A stretch of DNA of 64,000 nt from Parus major (lineage: Eukaryota > Chordata > Aves > Passeriformes > Paridae), in contig NC_031770.1 of NCBI RefSeq assembly GCF_001522545.3, positions 11,299,239-11,363,238 on the forward strand, given 5' to 3'. A program made the translations under genes and the position numbers. The notes under the pieces are model-generated. The model saw only the letters and a program-made list of their open reading frames with translations. It ran no database searches and was not told the DNA's origin. Positions 26,301-41,300 of this stretch are shown here, in pieces (the first letter of the stretch is position 1; every line of letters starts with the position of its first letter).

Positions 26301-29300
26301 TTTTCCCTGCAGCACTAATTTAGCCACAATAGTTATCTGCATGGAAAAGTTATCCCTTAAACATTAAAACTTACATAAGGATATTCACTCTTAATTGGAG
26401 GATGCAGAAAGGTTATAATTCTACCTGGCAGCTGCTCTCACTGTAGAAACAAACTCCTTATCCAAAACTAATTCACTCATTATCTCTTCATGCTCCTCTC
26501 TGAGACAGTACCTGGTATTTTTCCAGGGGAAGAATGAATGTCTACTGGTCAGCTATGCCCACTTGGGCAGCCCTTTCATCTCTGATATGGCACTCTTTCT
26601 ATCCCTCTCCTGCTTTCAAGATCTGTTTAATACAGTGAGAGACACTGTAGTCTGTCCTTGGTCCTTCCCATACCACGTGCTAGAAGGTGGTTCCCCCTTT
26701 CCACCCTCTACTCTTCCTCCCTGCAGTACTCAGACATAAGGTACTTAAAGGTATAGCTTGCACCCTTGCAGCTCCATCCCTTCTCAAAACAGTGCTTTCT
26801 AAAATACCACAGCCCTTCCCACAGGGATTTACATGCATGTTTTAGAGTCTGAGTGTACTTGCAGCACAAGAGCACACAATTTTTAAGCAGCTTGGCTGTC
26901 CCTGATGATCCTCTTTAGATCTGTTATTTAACCAATCCCTCCATCACCCAGATTTGCATCAGTGCTGAGTGTTCAGTGCCAGTACAGGGCAGCAGAGCGT
27001 CTCACACTAATCTCTGCAGATATCTACAGGATAGGATCAATCCACAGTGATCAGACGCTGCTCTGGACATTTCAGCCAAATCCCACAGCAACTACCCCAT
27101 GGTTTTGCCCAGAACTGATCACAATGTGATCCCTGAAAATCACTTTTTGGTAAACAAATTACAAATCTGGAATTACTTACTCCTGTAATTAAACAGAACA
27201 AGTAGCAACTGTTCTTGAGCTAGAAAACTGCTGCAGGGACATCCACTATGTTGAGTTGTGGTAAATATGACTGTGTAACATTCTGATAGCAACAATGACT
27301 GACAGCAACAAGGAAAATGAGCTCCAACAGGGCAGACTGACAGCCTCCTGGAACCTCAGTACTCCTACACTCCTCTACTGGTCATTTCCTGGTGAGATTT
27401 ACCACTGTTCCTTGGTATTATCTTAAAAAAAGTGCTGCCTTCTTTCCCTCACTAAAGGATGAATTTGGAGCTTTTGCTCTGAAGTTTTAATCAAACATTT
27501 CCAATGCTTTCACCAAGCTGGCCTGTAGCTATCTTGAAAAGGAAAGCTTTTATAACATGCATTTTGTGAAATTCAGTGCCAGCAGCAAAGCACTGCCTCC
27601 AGCGGTTGTTTGCAAAAGCAATCAAGAGGTCACAGAGGACACACAGTGCCTTATTTTTGTTAAGGAAGCTTTCCTGTCTAACCATCCAGCATGACAGGTA
27701 ACTGTACTAATTCTAACAAATTGAATATTTATTCTCTAAGGAATAGATACTCTGCCCTGCTGATGTGAAGAATCCCCATTCTTTCCATAACATTCCTGCT
27801 GCCTGACACACCCCAGAAACATACCAGGAGTCCACAGAGATGTTAGTTCACTTCTCCTCTTCCCTGGGGTGCTGCATGTGCCAAGGCTACTAACCCTGGT
27901 CCCTGTGCACTTATCCTTGCTAAGAGTGGTTCTGCTTCTATTGCTTTTACCTGGCCCACCACAGTGTTCTTGCAGGCTGTCTTTGCAGGTAGGATGACAA
28001 AACATCTGCAAAAAGTACTAGATTTGGGTAATATAAGAAAGCATCAGTTAAATCAGTCTGTGGTTTACTTGAAATGTGCATCATACAGGTGATACTCTCC
28101 ATCAGAGAATAATAGAATTGTTAAGGTTGGAAAAAACCTCTTAGATCACCGAAGTAAACCATTAACAGAGCACCACCATGTTCACCACTAACCTTGTACG
28201 CCATGTACACAAGTGCCTCATCCATTTGTTTTCTGAATATTTCCAAGGATGGTAATTCCCCCACTTGATTCCACCACATCTCCATCCTTTCAGTGAAGAA
28301 GCTTTTTCCTAATATCCAATCTAAACCTACTCTGGTGCCGTTTCCTCTTGTCCTTTGGAAAACGGCCTTTCCTTGTTCCCTGGGAAGACAGGCCAACCCG
28401 ACTCAGTACAACCTCCTTTCAGGGTGTTGTAGAGAGCAAGGAGATCACTCTGAGTCTCCTTTTCTCCAAGACAAACAGCCCCAAGTCCCTCAACCACTCC
28501 TCATAAACTTAATTCTCTCAACCCTTCACCAACTCTGAACACCAGCACCTCAATGTCTTTTGTGTAGTAAGGGGCCCAAAACTGAACACAATATTCAAAG
28601 TGGAGCTTCAAATCATCGGACTCGCTGAGTTCAAGGTGTCACATCCTTTTAAGATGATGTAACCTGCCATTAGGAGGATCAGTTCATACCTATGTACATT
28701 ACCCACTGTGGTAACAGAGATTGGATCGCACGCTGTCTCTACAGTACTTCCACTGCACGTGGAACATGGACTGTTATGGGATGTCCCAGGATAAAGAGGC
28801 AGATTTCTCCAATATTGTTGCTGCTACTGCTGACAGTGATTTACTACAGGCTGGTCTTCCCAGTGGAACTGAATCAAACTGAGTGGAATAATATGCGAGT
28901 CGTTTGTGGTGCAGTCACAATTTCTGCGTTATCACTCCACTATCTTTACTTCATGTACATCAGGATCGAAGGGATTTGTGTAATTTGGGAGCCCAAGAGA
29001 AAGAGCAAACACCATTTCATTGCTTTAAAAGCTTGTTCCCTCTCTGCGCCGCATGCAACAAGTTCTGTGTTTTCATTATTGGCTGCCTCTGTCAGAGGCT
29101 CAGTCAATTCCCCTAACCCAGGAAACCACAGCCAATGAAATCCCACCATTCTGAAAAAATCTTCATATCTGCTTTTTTTTGTAACCAGACACGTGAACTT
29201 AATTATGGCCTCTATTCTTCCTGGGTCTATCATTTACTATATCCCTTCCTCAAAATAAATTCTAAACATTTTAACTTTGGTACAGCTGAAGTCTGGCCAG

Positions 29301-32300
29301 AACTGCACTGTGTCTCCATTATAAGCCAGAGTGATGCACAGATGTACAGGATCTATTTTACAAGCATTCTCATCACTATTTATTATACCAAATCATGTAT
29401 GTATTATCCAAGAAAAAATTCACTCAATTTTATATTTTTATTGCAGCGCAGTAAGTGTCAAAATTCTCTGCAGATTCAATGGACCTAATCCTCTACTTCC
29501 TGGAGACCAGAGAAAGAGGACATTAAAGCATTTTCTTATCTACTTTTCTTTGTCTTTTCAATAACAAAAGGTAGTTTTTTTTCTTTCCTTTTCACTGAAG
29601 GGGTAATATAAAGCATTATGCAACTATTTCCTGCTAGGGCAGTACTCCTTGCATAGCTTCCTCCTTGAAGAAAATTAAAGTGGTTCCCCAAGTTAAAAAA
29701 ACTAATATTGTTTTGAAAAGCAAAAAGGTTTTCTGTTGCTCTGACTGTGCCACTCAACTGGGTCACAAGTGATGCCCTCCATCTACTAACAGAACTAATC
29801 AAATCTTCTTAAAAGCAACTACAGCATTCTGGAAGAAGTCTTCAAGTATGTCTACCACCCTATTACCTATATATAATGTACATGTATAAAAATATGCTTT
29901 TAGAATTTTTTTTTCCAAAATATATATAAGCATTATTATAAGCAAGTACTTGTCCAAAAAAAATCTCATCCAAATAATAAAGCAGTGTCTCAGCTGATGT
30001 GAAACAGCTGGAGAATCTGCTCTTGGCATGGTGCCCACTGCAGCTGGAACAAGCCAGGGGAAAAGCCTGCACACTCTGGTGTGCATCCAGAGTCACTGCC
30101 CAACCCTGCTCCATGCCCCAGCCTCAGAGCCAGTCCTTATCCCCAAGTTAAGGGTCAAGCCCATGAAATGCCCTCTTTTTCTGCTGATATCCTGTGATGT
30201 TCATTGCTTGGCTTAGCAATCACTCGTGAGTGGCAGCTCATTCTCTGGATGAGACTGTTTCCCTGGACACTTGCACTGATTTCTCCAAGTGGCAGCAGCC
30301 AGGGACTTTGGGTTTTCCTATAGCTTCCATGCCACTTACAAATGTTAGAACACATCCACCACTCCCAGCACTGGCCCTCTGTGCATCCTTGTCAGCACTA
30401 CCACCATTATTAAATGCACAGATGTGGACTAAGCCTTCAATAGTGTCACTTTAGCTGCTCTTCAAAATTTTTCCTGACTTTGACAGCTCAGGTTTCCCTT
30501 CAAGGTGATACTAAACTCTGAGACTGGGCTTCTGGAAAGATGCCAGAATTTCCGTGGGGCTCACAAGGCACGGGACGCTCCCGATGCTCCCGTACCCTTG
30601 CCAACCGCTGGAGTAGCACCTATTCCCAAAACATGTTCCCGCTAGAGGGCAGAAGGCAGCCGGCCAGGACCACAAACCCGGGACACCCTGCAGACTGTCT
30701 GGTCGCATGGAGCAGATCTGATCAGAAGGGTGACCATCCACAGAGTTCACCTCGGATAGTGGCCAAAGCGGGTGTCAAGGGAAGAGCACACAAATGTTGT
30801 GCAAGTGGCGAGACACCACTCGAAATGTGCCACAGCTTCCTGAAAGTAAGATCCTCCCTGAGCCCCAAGTGGTATGTTTGCATGAGACACCACTGATGCA
30901 CGCAGAGGGGAGGAGAAACCTACTCCACTTTCAGAGACCAAGTCCCTGTTGCCAGCAAACAGAGCAATGAACTGGGACAGCAGCAGGTTCATCAGGCTCT
31001 GCAGATCAGGCATCAGGACAGGTAGGTGCGCCAATTACAGATGGACTGGGAGGAAAGACAGCATCAGCCTGCTTTGAGAGCTTCCCCAAGGGAAAGAGAG
31101 ACACAGGACTCGGGGCTTGCTAACACACTCTTGCCACTCTCCCCTCCAGCCACTGCAACTGCTGCAACCTGGGACGGGCAAGTAAAGCAAGCTGCATGGA
31201 AGAGATGTAACACAGTAGGATGCAAAGGCCAAAAAACGTGACACCACCCTCCTGGGGTCACCAAGGAAAGAGCTAGGGCAAAGGCACCAAATACCTGCTG
31301 TGTGTCAGGTCCCTCAGCCAAGCTACATATAGTGGTGTATAGCACAATAGCCCTGGTGCTGACCAGCATTCCTCTCCTTGCCATAAGACATTCTGCCAGA
31401 CATTTTGGCTCATCTGCATCCTGGCTGATAGCAGCTTGCTACCAGCAGCACGTGTCTGCCCTGCTGCTGGATCCAAAGCAGGGTTCTGTTACTGCAAATT
31501 GCAGTAGGTTTGACTTATCCCAATTCCAAAGTGATAGTCACAAAGAAAATCCTAAAGCACGAAGCACAAAAGACAAAACCTCCCGACGTTGTTATGTCCC
31601 TTCATTTTCTATGAAGCATGACACAGCTTACAGCTCTGCCTGCCTCAAGAAATCCAGCCTGTTTTCCCACATGACTATTTCTCCCCTCCATCATCCCATC
31701 TCCTTCCAAGTGCCCCTAGACAGACCAAACCCAAGACATCACGGAAGATCAGATTACATCCTCCTTCCTTTTGTCTTTGAGGGTTTTAACAGCAAAGGAA
31801 GGGGTTTCTTGTCCTCACAGCAGCAGCTTGGCTGCACTACAGGGGGGAGGACAGGCAAAGTCATGCTGGGGAGGGCAAAGAATAACAGTATCAATAGGAT
31901 ATACATTACCAAGAGCAAGGTATCATCAAGCAATTCATCCTCAGTCAGGAGGCAAGTGGGAAGAAAACAGTGTCCTGCAAGCAGATACATCTACCTTTCC
32001 TTGTCTTCCTGACTGGCTCCTTGCAGCTGCCTAGAGTTTTCCTCACAGCCTTGTGTCCTGGTTAGCATTTCCCCCCTGGAATGGCCATTCAAGATAGACT
32101 GCAGTCACTGAAAAGAGGCCAGTGCAGTGCATTAAATGGGACCTCAGCACCACTGTACTGAATTGGAGCACCTCATTTTTTTCATTTTCTTATTCTCATG
32201 GAAGGGAAAATCCACACCATCACCCCCTGCTGCTCTCATCTGACTGGGCAGGCCATTCTTAACTGCATCAAACGTCACCATCTCACTGTGTATGCACATT

Positions 32301-35300
32301 TATCAGGCATGCCCTGCTTCAACCAGCCCTTGGAAGAGTGCCTAACCCTTTATTCTCTGGGGGGACGATCTCTGGTTTGGTCAGCACCCAGCTGCTCTAT
32401 TAAACACTCTGAAGCAGCTTTCCCACCTGCTGCAGGGACCACACATGGCTCTGCCCAGGGGCTCTGACTGCCACCCAGAGGCCTCCCAGGAACCACCTTC
32501 TCTTCCATCACACACTCTAGCATTTCTTTGTGCTCAGAGATTTATCTCATAGTACTGCAACACTACTGAGACAGCACACAGCCGCTCTCAACAGAGGCAC
32601 AGGAACAGGGCAGGCCGTGTCCCAAAGACACACAACAGTCAGGACAAGGCATAGCAGGCATTCCAGGCTGGGTCAGGTGCACCAATGAGATAAGGAGGTT
32701 CAGAGAAAGGACAAGGAAATCAACACTATGCATGCCTCAGCCAGCAGCAGTAGCTACTACTGATCACCACCAGCAGCCATCGGAGCTGCTTGCTACCAGT
32801 GTGAAAGCAGCCAGGTGTAAGGGAGGAAAGCACAGACAGGTACTGGACTCACTGGTTTTGTCTGGAAGATTTAAAATTCACTCAGCATTACAGAAGAGAT
32901 TTGTTGGATTTATCTAAGAGAATACAAAAATCTTTCTGAATACCTAACAAGATGTACAATATCATCCTCTTCCTCAGGGTTTTCAAAACTTGACGTGTAT
33001 CTGATGTGTAGCCAAACTGCAGCCAAAACTGTTCCTGGACCAGCCACTGTTTCTGTCACAGGAAGGTTATAACAGCTCATGCTTTAGAAACACGCTTGCT
33101 GAAGGATGTCAGCCAACACGCATCACTGAGTGTGTAGAGCAGCCCCACGCCCAGGGAGTCACACAAGGAGTGGCAGATGGACCAGCAGCAGTGCTGTGCT
33201 CAGGGTGCAGAACACTTCTCTTTCCTAAAAGCTACATCTACTACAGACTTTCAGCTGCTTTTGTGCTGCCAAAATGTTACTATGCTAGCAAGGCACACCA
33301 AAGATTTGAACTACTCATAACACTGCATTTCCAATAAAAGAATGGCTACTTAGGACAGGAGCTAACATCGAGATACCTCTGCTTGTTTGCTGCCCATGGT
33401 ACAGTGAGGCTGTTCCAAGCAGGAGGGCACCAATGCAGAGATCATGAGATCCCAAACCAGGACAGAGCAAGCCTGTCTGCAATAGAAAAACAGCTCTCAC
33501 ACAAACATTTGGCCAAGGCCATACAGGAGCATTCCCTTTTCTCCAGTACCCCCACAAAGCATGGACAGCAGTGACACCCAAACCAGCAAAGATCTCTGGG
33601 ATTCCCTCTGGTTAGGCCTGCAGCAGACAGCTCCAGAGTACATGTGCTCTCCTTCTCAAGCCTGCTGAACCACCCTCTGATGTTTGGTTGTGCCTCCTCA
33701 CATGGACAAGTGTGTGCCAGCAGCTCTGCAAGCAAATGTTTCCAAACAAGACAAATGGTGCTTTCTCAAACCAGTTCAAACACAAGAGCGGAAGCCAGTC
33801 AAAGATAAACCTACATTATGAAATGCTGCCTTCCTGTTCCCAGATTTCTTTAAGCACAACTGTCCCTTACAGGCTCCATAGCTACAGACAGCTCCAGAGT
33901 TTCATACTCAGTAACGCAGGCAGCCTCAAAAAGAAGTGGAACACTCTGGCCTCTACTACCTGTTCATGTTGTGGATTTGTGTCTAGGAAAAGCATGGACA
34001 CTGTAGGCAGCAGACAAAGAGATGGCCAGCATCAATATATAACCTAAATGCCACCTCCTCACTTGAGGACTGCTTCCTCCTGATCCTCCCTGTTGCAGAC
34101 TGAGAGCTCCCACAAGTTTTGCCAGCCTAGAGAGCAGATCACACACAAGATATACATCTTTCCTATCCTGATCTCAGGGGACATTCCTGTTAATGTGTTT
34201 AGTCCCACTGTAGGAGGAAAGAGCAGCTACCACTGTGATGCCAAACCTACCCAGAACATCAACCTCCCAAACAGGATGAGCACAGCCTGTCAGCAGTGGC
34301 AGGGCTATTCTAGACTCCCCTTCCTAGCAAGTCTCCTCTCTCTAGACAGAATTCAGTATAGAGCTATGCCCAGCAGAGTTGTTTCCCAAAAGATTTAGAA
34401 ACCTCTCTGTTGCACAAGTCTCTTAAACCACTGATCTAGACCAGTGAGGCCACTGTGCAGACCACACACAACAAACCCTTGCCTGAAAAGTGGGGAAGCT
34501 AAGAAAGGGCAGTTGTTAAAATCATAGAAGAGCAATCAGTCTGTGTATTCAGTGATAAAAACAAGATCAGAGGATGGAGTGAAAAACCTGAGATCTGTCT
34601 AGAAAAGACATTTGGCCACTCCAACCTGTCACTAACAGACATGCCAGACCTAACCCACACTCCACAGCAAGGAGCTGCAGCTTACCTGATGCTACAGAGC
34701 AGCTTTCCTTTTAGCATAGTGGTACCTGCAAACACTCCAGTGTGCACTGCTTCTCCCCACCAGCCAGCTTCAGAAATGGCCCCTCCTGGGAAAGACATTC
34801 ATCTTGAAATACTACTGCAACACAAAGCTTCTGGGCTGTTTCTACCCAACTATGCATGCTTTTCTGAGGCAGGGATGCCACACAACCCATGCAGCTGGAG
34901 TGGAAGTGACAAGACAGTACACATTGCTATGGCTCACACTAAATTCCCTAGCTCAGGAATACCATGGTATTTACCAGAAAATCCCAGCAATAGAATACCG
35001 CTTTTTGTCCAGGTCCACTGACCTTGTAACATCAGACTTTCTGGGAGCAGGCATCAAAGAGCATGAACCAGCTATGCTGCAAAATGAAATGTGTCCAGGG
35101 AGCAGACTGAGCTCCAGTGGACCACAGCAGAAGCAATTTCCCCTCAGGGCCCTCTCCAGGCAAAGCATGCAGGCAGCTGCTGTCCACAGTCATTCCTGCT
35201 CACTGGCACCACAAGATTTCCCAGCAGGCTGCCAGGCTGTCCAGCAGACTGCCCCTACTCTCCAAGGTGCTGCAGCTTGGGCTCGGCAGTGTCAGACAGT

Positions 35301-38300
35301 TACTCACAGGCTGGCAAGGCCCTTGGGGGCCCCAGCAAGCAGCACACAGACTGAACAGATGACACCACATGCACCTGCAACTGCTCACTTCCAGATGCTG
35401 TCCCAGTGGAACAGGACATTCTTTCCAAGGATCACTGTGCCCATTCACCTTCTCAGCAAGCTGCAAGCAGAGCCAGGAGCTATCACAGCACACATTTCAC
35501 CTAGCAAAAGGGTCCATAAATAACTTGGTGTGCCTCCTCACCACATCCTGTATTACAGCCACACCAGGCACAGGCAGCCATCCAAAGACACCCTGACTAA
35601 GAAAATTTAAATTTGTAACACTTCAAAAGTTCAACACTCTACCAACCACTTTGTCTCTTTAAGGCACAGTTTTGTAGTGCTCACTGAAGCACCAGAATGC
35701 CTATTGAGGAACTCAGGAAATGGAGGGACGGGTGATTTATCATACAATACTTCCCACCAACACACAGGGATCTGTGGCTGAAGGATTTCCTGTACAATAG
35801 GCGCACACAAAACCACTTGGCGCAACAGAGGCACTGCTTTATGCCCATTATCTGGGCATTTGCTATCCTGTATATGTTCAGATGCAGCATCCTTGCTTTC
35901 TAAGTACTCTGAATTTAAACAGGAGGACATTAAGCATTTCTGAAATGAGTTATCCTGAGCTCTTGTACACAGGCTTCCAGAAGACCATTTGCCAGTGCAC
36001 ATACTACCTTGAGACTGGCCCACAGGAAGCTCTACAGCAGCCAACTGAGGCAGAAGAGACAAAAACATGGCTTTTTTGGTTCACTGATCAAACTGTAAAA
36101 CAAGCCTATAAAAGAAATAAAAGCTAGTTCCAGCACAGAATAATATTGAAAAGTTTTTAAAACAGCCATGAGGGGACAGCTTTCAATCTGACTCTATCCA
36201 ACAATGGTTAGTAAGGGCAGGAAATAAGACTGCAAGTGACTATGAAATTGCAGCCAGTTACAGTTTTTAAGAGGACACAAGTCAAGGGAAAGCAACATCA
36301 GAGAAGGAAAATCAAGTCCCAGGATCTGGACATACAAAAAGGGTACCACTCAGAGAAAAAAAAAAAAAATTCAGAAATATCTGGCAGTTCCTTAATAGAA
36401 ATGCTGCTTGCAGCTATATACAGGCTGCCAGGAGAGGTGAATGCACGCCTCAGGATAATGACATATAGAAAAGAGGCAGAGGAAGCTGTTTCCCAGGGAA
36501 GGCAGGTACCAAAGCACAGGGTCTTTTGTTAGCACAATTCCTTGGATGCAATCACCCTACTCCTCCCCCACATGAAAGATCAATCAGATATTGTCAAGAG
36601 TGTTCAAAACAGCCTATTAAGCTTGCACAGGGTGCTCACAAAGAAGAGGCCTGTGCATCCAGGGAATCCCTTTACTGTGTTCACTGTGGCTAACTATCAC
36701 ATTCAGCTGGGAGAAAACAAGCAGGGAGAAAGAAAACAATGCACAGCACAGTGAGGAATACTAGGCAAGTGCCTTGCTATCCCAAATTCATGGAGCTGGG
36801 AGCTTTCTAGAGGAGAGAACACTGCACTGGTTTGTTACTGCAGAAAAGGGCAGACACAAGGCACAGACACAGCAAGAGGCAGCTCAGTGGGAGTTTCCAG
36901 AAACATGTTTCAAAGGTGGGGTGGGAGATAGAACTTCATTGTCCCAGGTCAGGATTTGGGTTTACCTGGTGGGATAGAAACAGCCTGCTCTCAAAGCAAA
37001 GCAAAATTGCATTAAGCTGACCTCCAGCTATACCCATAGTGCAAACAGTGTCCTGAGGAATAAGAGACAGGACAACAACTACCATTTCCCAGACCCTCCT
37101 CAGTGCAACAGTGAGCAAACAAATCAACATATAAATAACTATTCCAGGAGAGGACAACATCCATGGAAGAAAGTGACTGCATGGAAGCCACCAGTTGGCC
37201 GCAGCACTGTAAGGCAGCCTCCCCATCTCAGCAGATGGTCCCGTACTTCCCACTCAGAATCTGCCACCAAGCTAGTGAGGACACAAGTGCTGACCCCAAG
37301 AGCCGGCCTTTAGTGTCCCTTGCACGCTGTTCCAGATCCAGCACAGGCTGCCAAGCTGCAGGAAGGAGGTGGACAGCAAAATTCACATGGTCCTGACAGG
37401 CTTATTTCCAGCTGCAGGAGGGCACCACCACAGCTCGATCAGGGTAGTGCCACCAGCAGGATTTCAGGATGTGTCAGGAAGAAAGGGAGAACAGACTGCT
37501 GACACAAGTCACCCACATGCAGGATATTTGTTCATACAAGCCAATTGCAGGAAGAGTTGAGAAAGTTATTACCATTATTTCTACATTTGCCTGCTTAATC
37601 TTGTTGTCCTAGTTACCACAGCCCTGGTGACTAAGGCAACCACTCTTGGCAAGTAAGACACAGAATGCAATGAGATGTAACACAAATATTTAAGATGACT
37701 CTCAAAGAGCAAAAGCAGAAACAAGTAAAAGCAATTCTGTGCCTCCAGCATCACTCCCAGTCTCCCTTCATCTAATATATTTCTCATCACCTCCACAGGA
37801 GGTTGAGAATGGATACTCAGGTGTGTTTGTGGAGTACCCAGGAGACCCAAGGTGGGCTGCAGACACAATTCAAATGTGCCAGAGCTCCCCTACACACTCC
37901 CTCTTCACAGTGAGTTAACTGTACAGACACTAACATGTACAGTCCTGTGCCCAGACTGAAGATCAGAACTTGTGTTACCATTCAATAAACAGCTCTTTTC
38001 TATCCATGTATGGTCTCTGCAGCATGCAGGCTGCAGGTTCATAATGCCCTGGAGCATTTTACACAGGCATTTCAAGGCATCTCCATCTAGGAACGGAGTA
38101 ACATGACACTCCTGTGGTTTCTGAGATCACTATCAGCTCTGCAACAATCCCTGAGCACATATTTGCTTCTCTGTTATTTTTATCACAGACATACAACACC
38201 CAGAACATCTCAGGCTCAAGGCTGTGTAAAGGTAAGTCAAAAGTTACTTTAAGTGAACCACATGACTTAGACAATATAAAGGCACTTCTGCTGTCCACAG

Positions 38301-41300
38301 TCCAGAACCTCCAGCTCCAAACTCTTATGATAATGATCCAATGCATGTCAAGCCCAAAATATAAGCAACTCTTGCTGTCATAGAACTCCATGCAGCATTT
38401 CACTAAGCTTATCTTTTTCTCCCCACTTGCTATTAAACTTCACATAAATGAGACAAAACTACATTTATATTTTAATCAAGATATCATTTATGCAGAACCT
38501 GTAAGAGTGAAAATAAAAACTGGAACAGCTTTTGATAGACACTGCATGTTTAGCTTGCTCTGAACACTAAGTACACGATAGTGCTGGGCACCTCACAAGA
38601 AAGAAGAAAACAAAATTATTATGCTGGGATGGGTGATCAGATCTTGAGGAGAAGATGAGAAAATTTCAATCAAGGTATGCATATAATAACCCATGATGCA
38701 TCATAATAAAAAGTATGTGTTTAAAATATAAAAGAAAAAGATAATTTCATCCCTCTCCTACTCTTAATTATACAACATTAGAGCTCTGTATAGCATTTAA
38801 TTAATTAGGCTGCTTACCTGTTAAAAGCTAGCCACACAAAAGAGGAAGTTAAATTTTCTCCCTTTTGTATTTTCACACCCGAAGAGACCATCACCCAGGA
38901 CTTTGTAGGCATCCTCAAGAGAAGATGTGGAGCTTCAAGAAGAAAATTTGCTAGTATGTGGAGCCAACAGTGCTGCACACTGAGCTCACAGGAGTGAAAG
39001 GGACAGTTCTGCACAGGCTGCATGTTCCAGGGCGTGGGATGGACTTCAGCTAAAAAGCATCAGGCCCTGAGTTACCTCAGAAGCTTGGAAAACTCTGCCT
39101 TCCAAGGGCTTCACTCAAGGCCTTGTTTGAACTACGTTCCACTCAAATGAACTTCAGAGGAATGACCTCCCTTGAAACAAGCACTGTTTTAAAGCCGTGT
39201 TTCTGCTGAAGTTATCAATATTTTTTCATTTAAAATGAAAACAGCATAGGGTTTTCAAATCAGTCTGACCTAATGCAATGGGGCCAGGACACAACTTTAA
39301 CTACTTTTGAACTACAGCTATGGCAGGAATAAGCAAGTAAAGGCAACAGGGAGGCTGCAGAGAGGCAGAGGCTCTCATTGATGTGCCCAGCTGGAGGGAA
39401 GGCAGGCAGGCACCATGCTGCAGCCATCAGCTCTCTGCCCCCACCTCTTCAGAGGTTGCTTTGCTTGTCCAGCAGGCAAACTGGCCCATGGCCCAGCTCC
39501 CAGTCTCCATTCTCCAAAGTGGGATGAATAACAAAGCTAATTTGGAAACCAGAAACCAGGCAGGGACTTGACAAAACCTATGCAGGTTGCCACAGCAACT
39601 CCACAAATCCATGTCACCGGAGACCACCATACTCCAAAAACTCTGACAGCAAAGCCCTTTCAGCACCTGGATGACAGCCAGTTATCCTGTTTTCTGGCAA
39701 CAGGACTGCAAGCCCAAGTAAGTTCAGCCCAGCTCAATCTTATGAATGGAAAATCTCCAAGGGACACCAGAGCAGCTGGCACGTTCAGTGCAGGCTCAGC
39801 ATCCAGCAAAGCCAAGCTGTGAAGGTACTGTAAGGCAGATCATTGAACTGCCGTTGTGATTGATTCTCCAAGTTTTTCCATTTGAGGGAACGACACATTG
39901 GAGACCTACACTTGTGAGCAGCAGAGCAGCACACGTGGTGTGCAGCACAGATTGCTCTCTGTTTAAAAGTAGCCTGAGTTGCTCCAGCACAACAGGCAAT
40001 AAAAACAAAACTAGACCTACCTGAGTAATCCTCAGAACTACTTTATAAAGGCTGAGTAGTTTGGAGCACAGCAGCTCCAAAATCCAAATTCCAGCATTTT
40101 CCAAAATCAAAGAAATAAAACTGGGGATTTTCCCTTTCTTCTTGTTTATATCCTCTCTCAACACCTCAACTCAAGTACCTGATATTAAACAACTGGCTTA
40201 AGCCTCAGTCAGACAATACTGCAAATCCCTCTGGCTCACAGCATTAGCAAGGGTTAGTAGGCTTAATGCAATTGCTCTTGTCAGCCCCTCTGACTGCTTG
40301 TAACCACCACAGAGAAAGATCAAATTATTCCAACAATTGTAGAGATAACCTGAAACAAAAGATTAATCCACCACTCACATTTCTCTAAGTGTGGCTTTTT
40401 CCTCCCTCTGGAATATCCTGATTTGACAGCAAGTCCAGCCTCACTTTTGGTGATGCCAAAACTCTGCAACTGAATACAGGTGAAACATAATAAACCCCAA
40501 ATGTGCACATGTATCATTGACACAGAAAACCTAAGATCTGTGGTTTAACTCTCCCTGTGAGAAAAGAGATTTAAAGCAACAATGTGAACTTTTATGAAGG
40601 AAAAATCTAGAAGGTACAGGTGACAACCAAACTCTCAGGACGGAGATCAGGCACATGATTGTGGGAAGCTCCTGCATGAGTTACAGCCACCTCTGCTTCC
40701 ATGTTTGGCAGCCACATAAAGCACAGGGTACATGTCCCTGGGTCTCCATGAACAGGCTCTGTGTGCACACCTGTGCATGAACCAGCCCTCCACCTCCCCA
40801 GATTAATGTTGCTTACTCCTCAGCAGGCAGGCTGAGCCAGTCTCCCACACACTTGTATTATCTGCTCAAAGAAGAGCTGCTCACAGACACTGAAGCAGGA
40901 CCGGGTTTCAGACTCAAGGTCAGTTACCCCCCTGTAAAAAGAAAGGCTTAAAGGGAAGACTTCAATCATAGAACAAAGACTGTGGAGGTATTTGTTAGCT
41001 GTTCCTGGCACTTGTTCCTTCAGTTTGCGCCACTTTTGATAAAGCTGGTATCTGAGCACTACTGATAATCTATCCAGCACACACCCCTAACTGAGAGCTG
41101 CAGTCCTGATGAAATTGTCTCTAGCAAAAGATTTCAAAGCCCTGTGAATATCCCTGCCACTCACCTGCTGAATGATGTTTACTTTGAGCCCCAGATGCGC
41201 CATGGCAATTTGGGCTTAAAGCACCTTGGTGCACAAGAAATTCTGTAACAGCTTCAAATACAATGAGAAAGGATGATTTCTTACATGTGCATACACTGTA

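Noticed and set aside
28692..29138. 148-codon plus-strand ORF with a hydrophobic stretch next to the CR1
   Set aside because: No family match, AT-rich intron context, no splice or promoter signals; likely chance.
31302..32012. 236-codon plus-strand ORF in PACS intron 1
   Set aside because: Composition of ordinary intron sequence, no motif or domain.
34804..35523. 239-codon plus-strand ORF in PACS intron 1
   Set aside because: No recognisable family, low-complexity Gln/Ala/Thr content typical of a chance frame.
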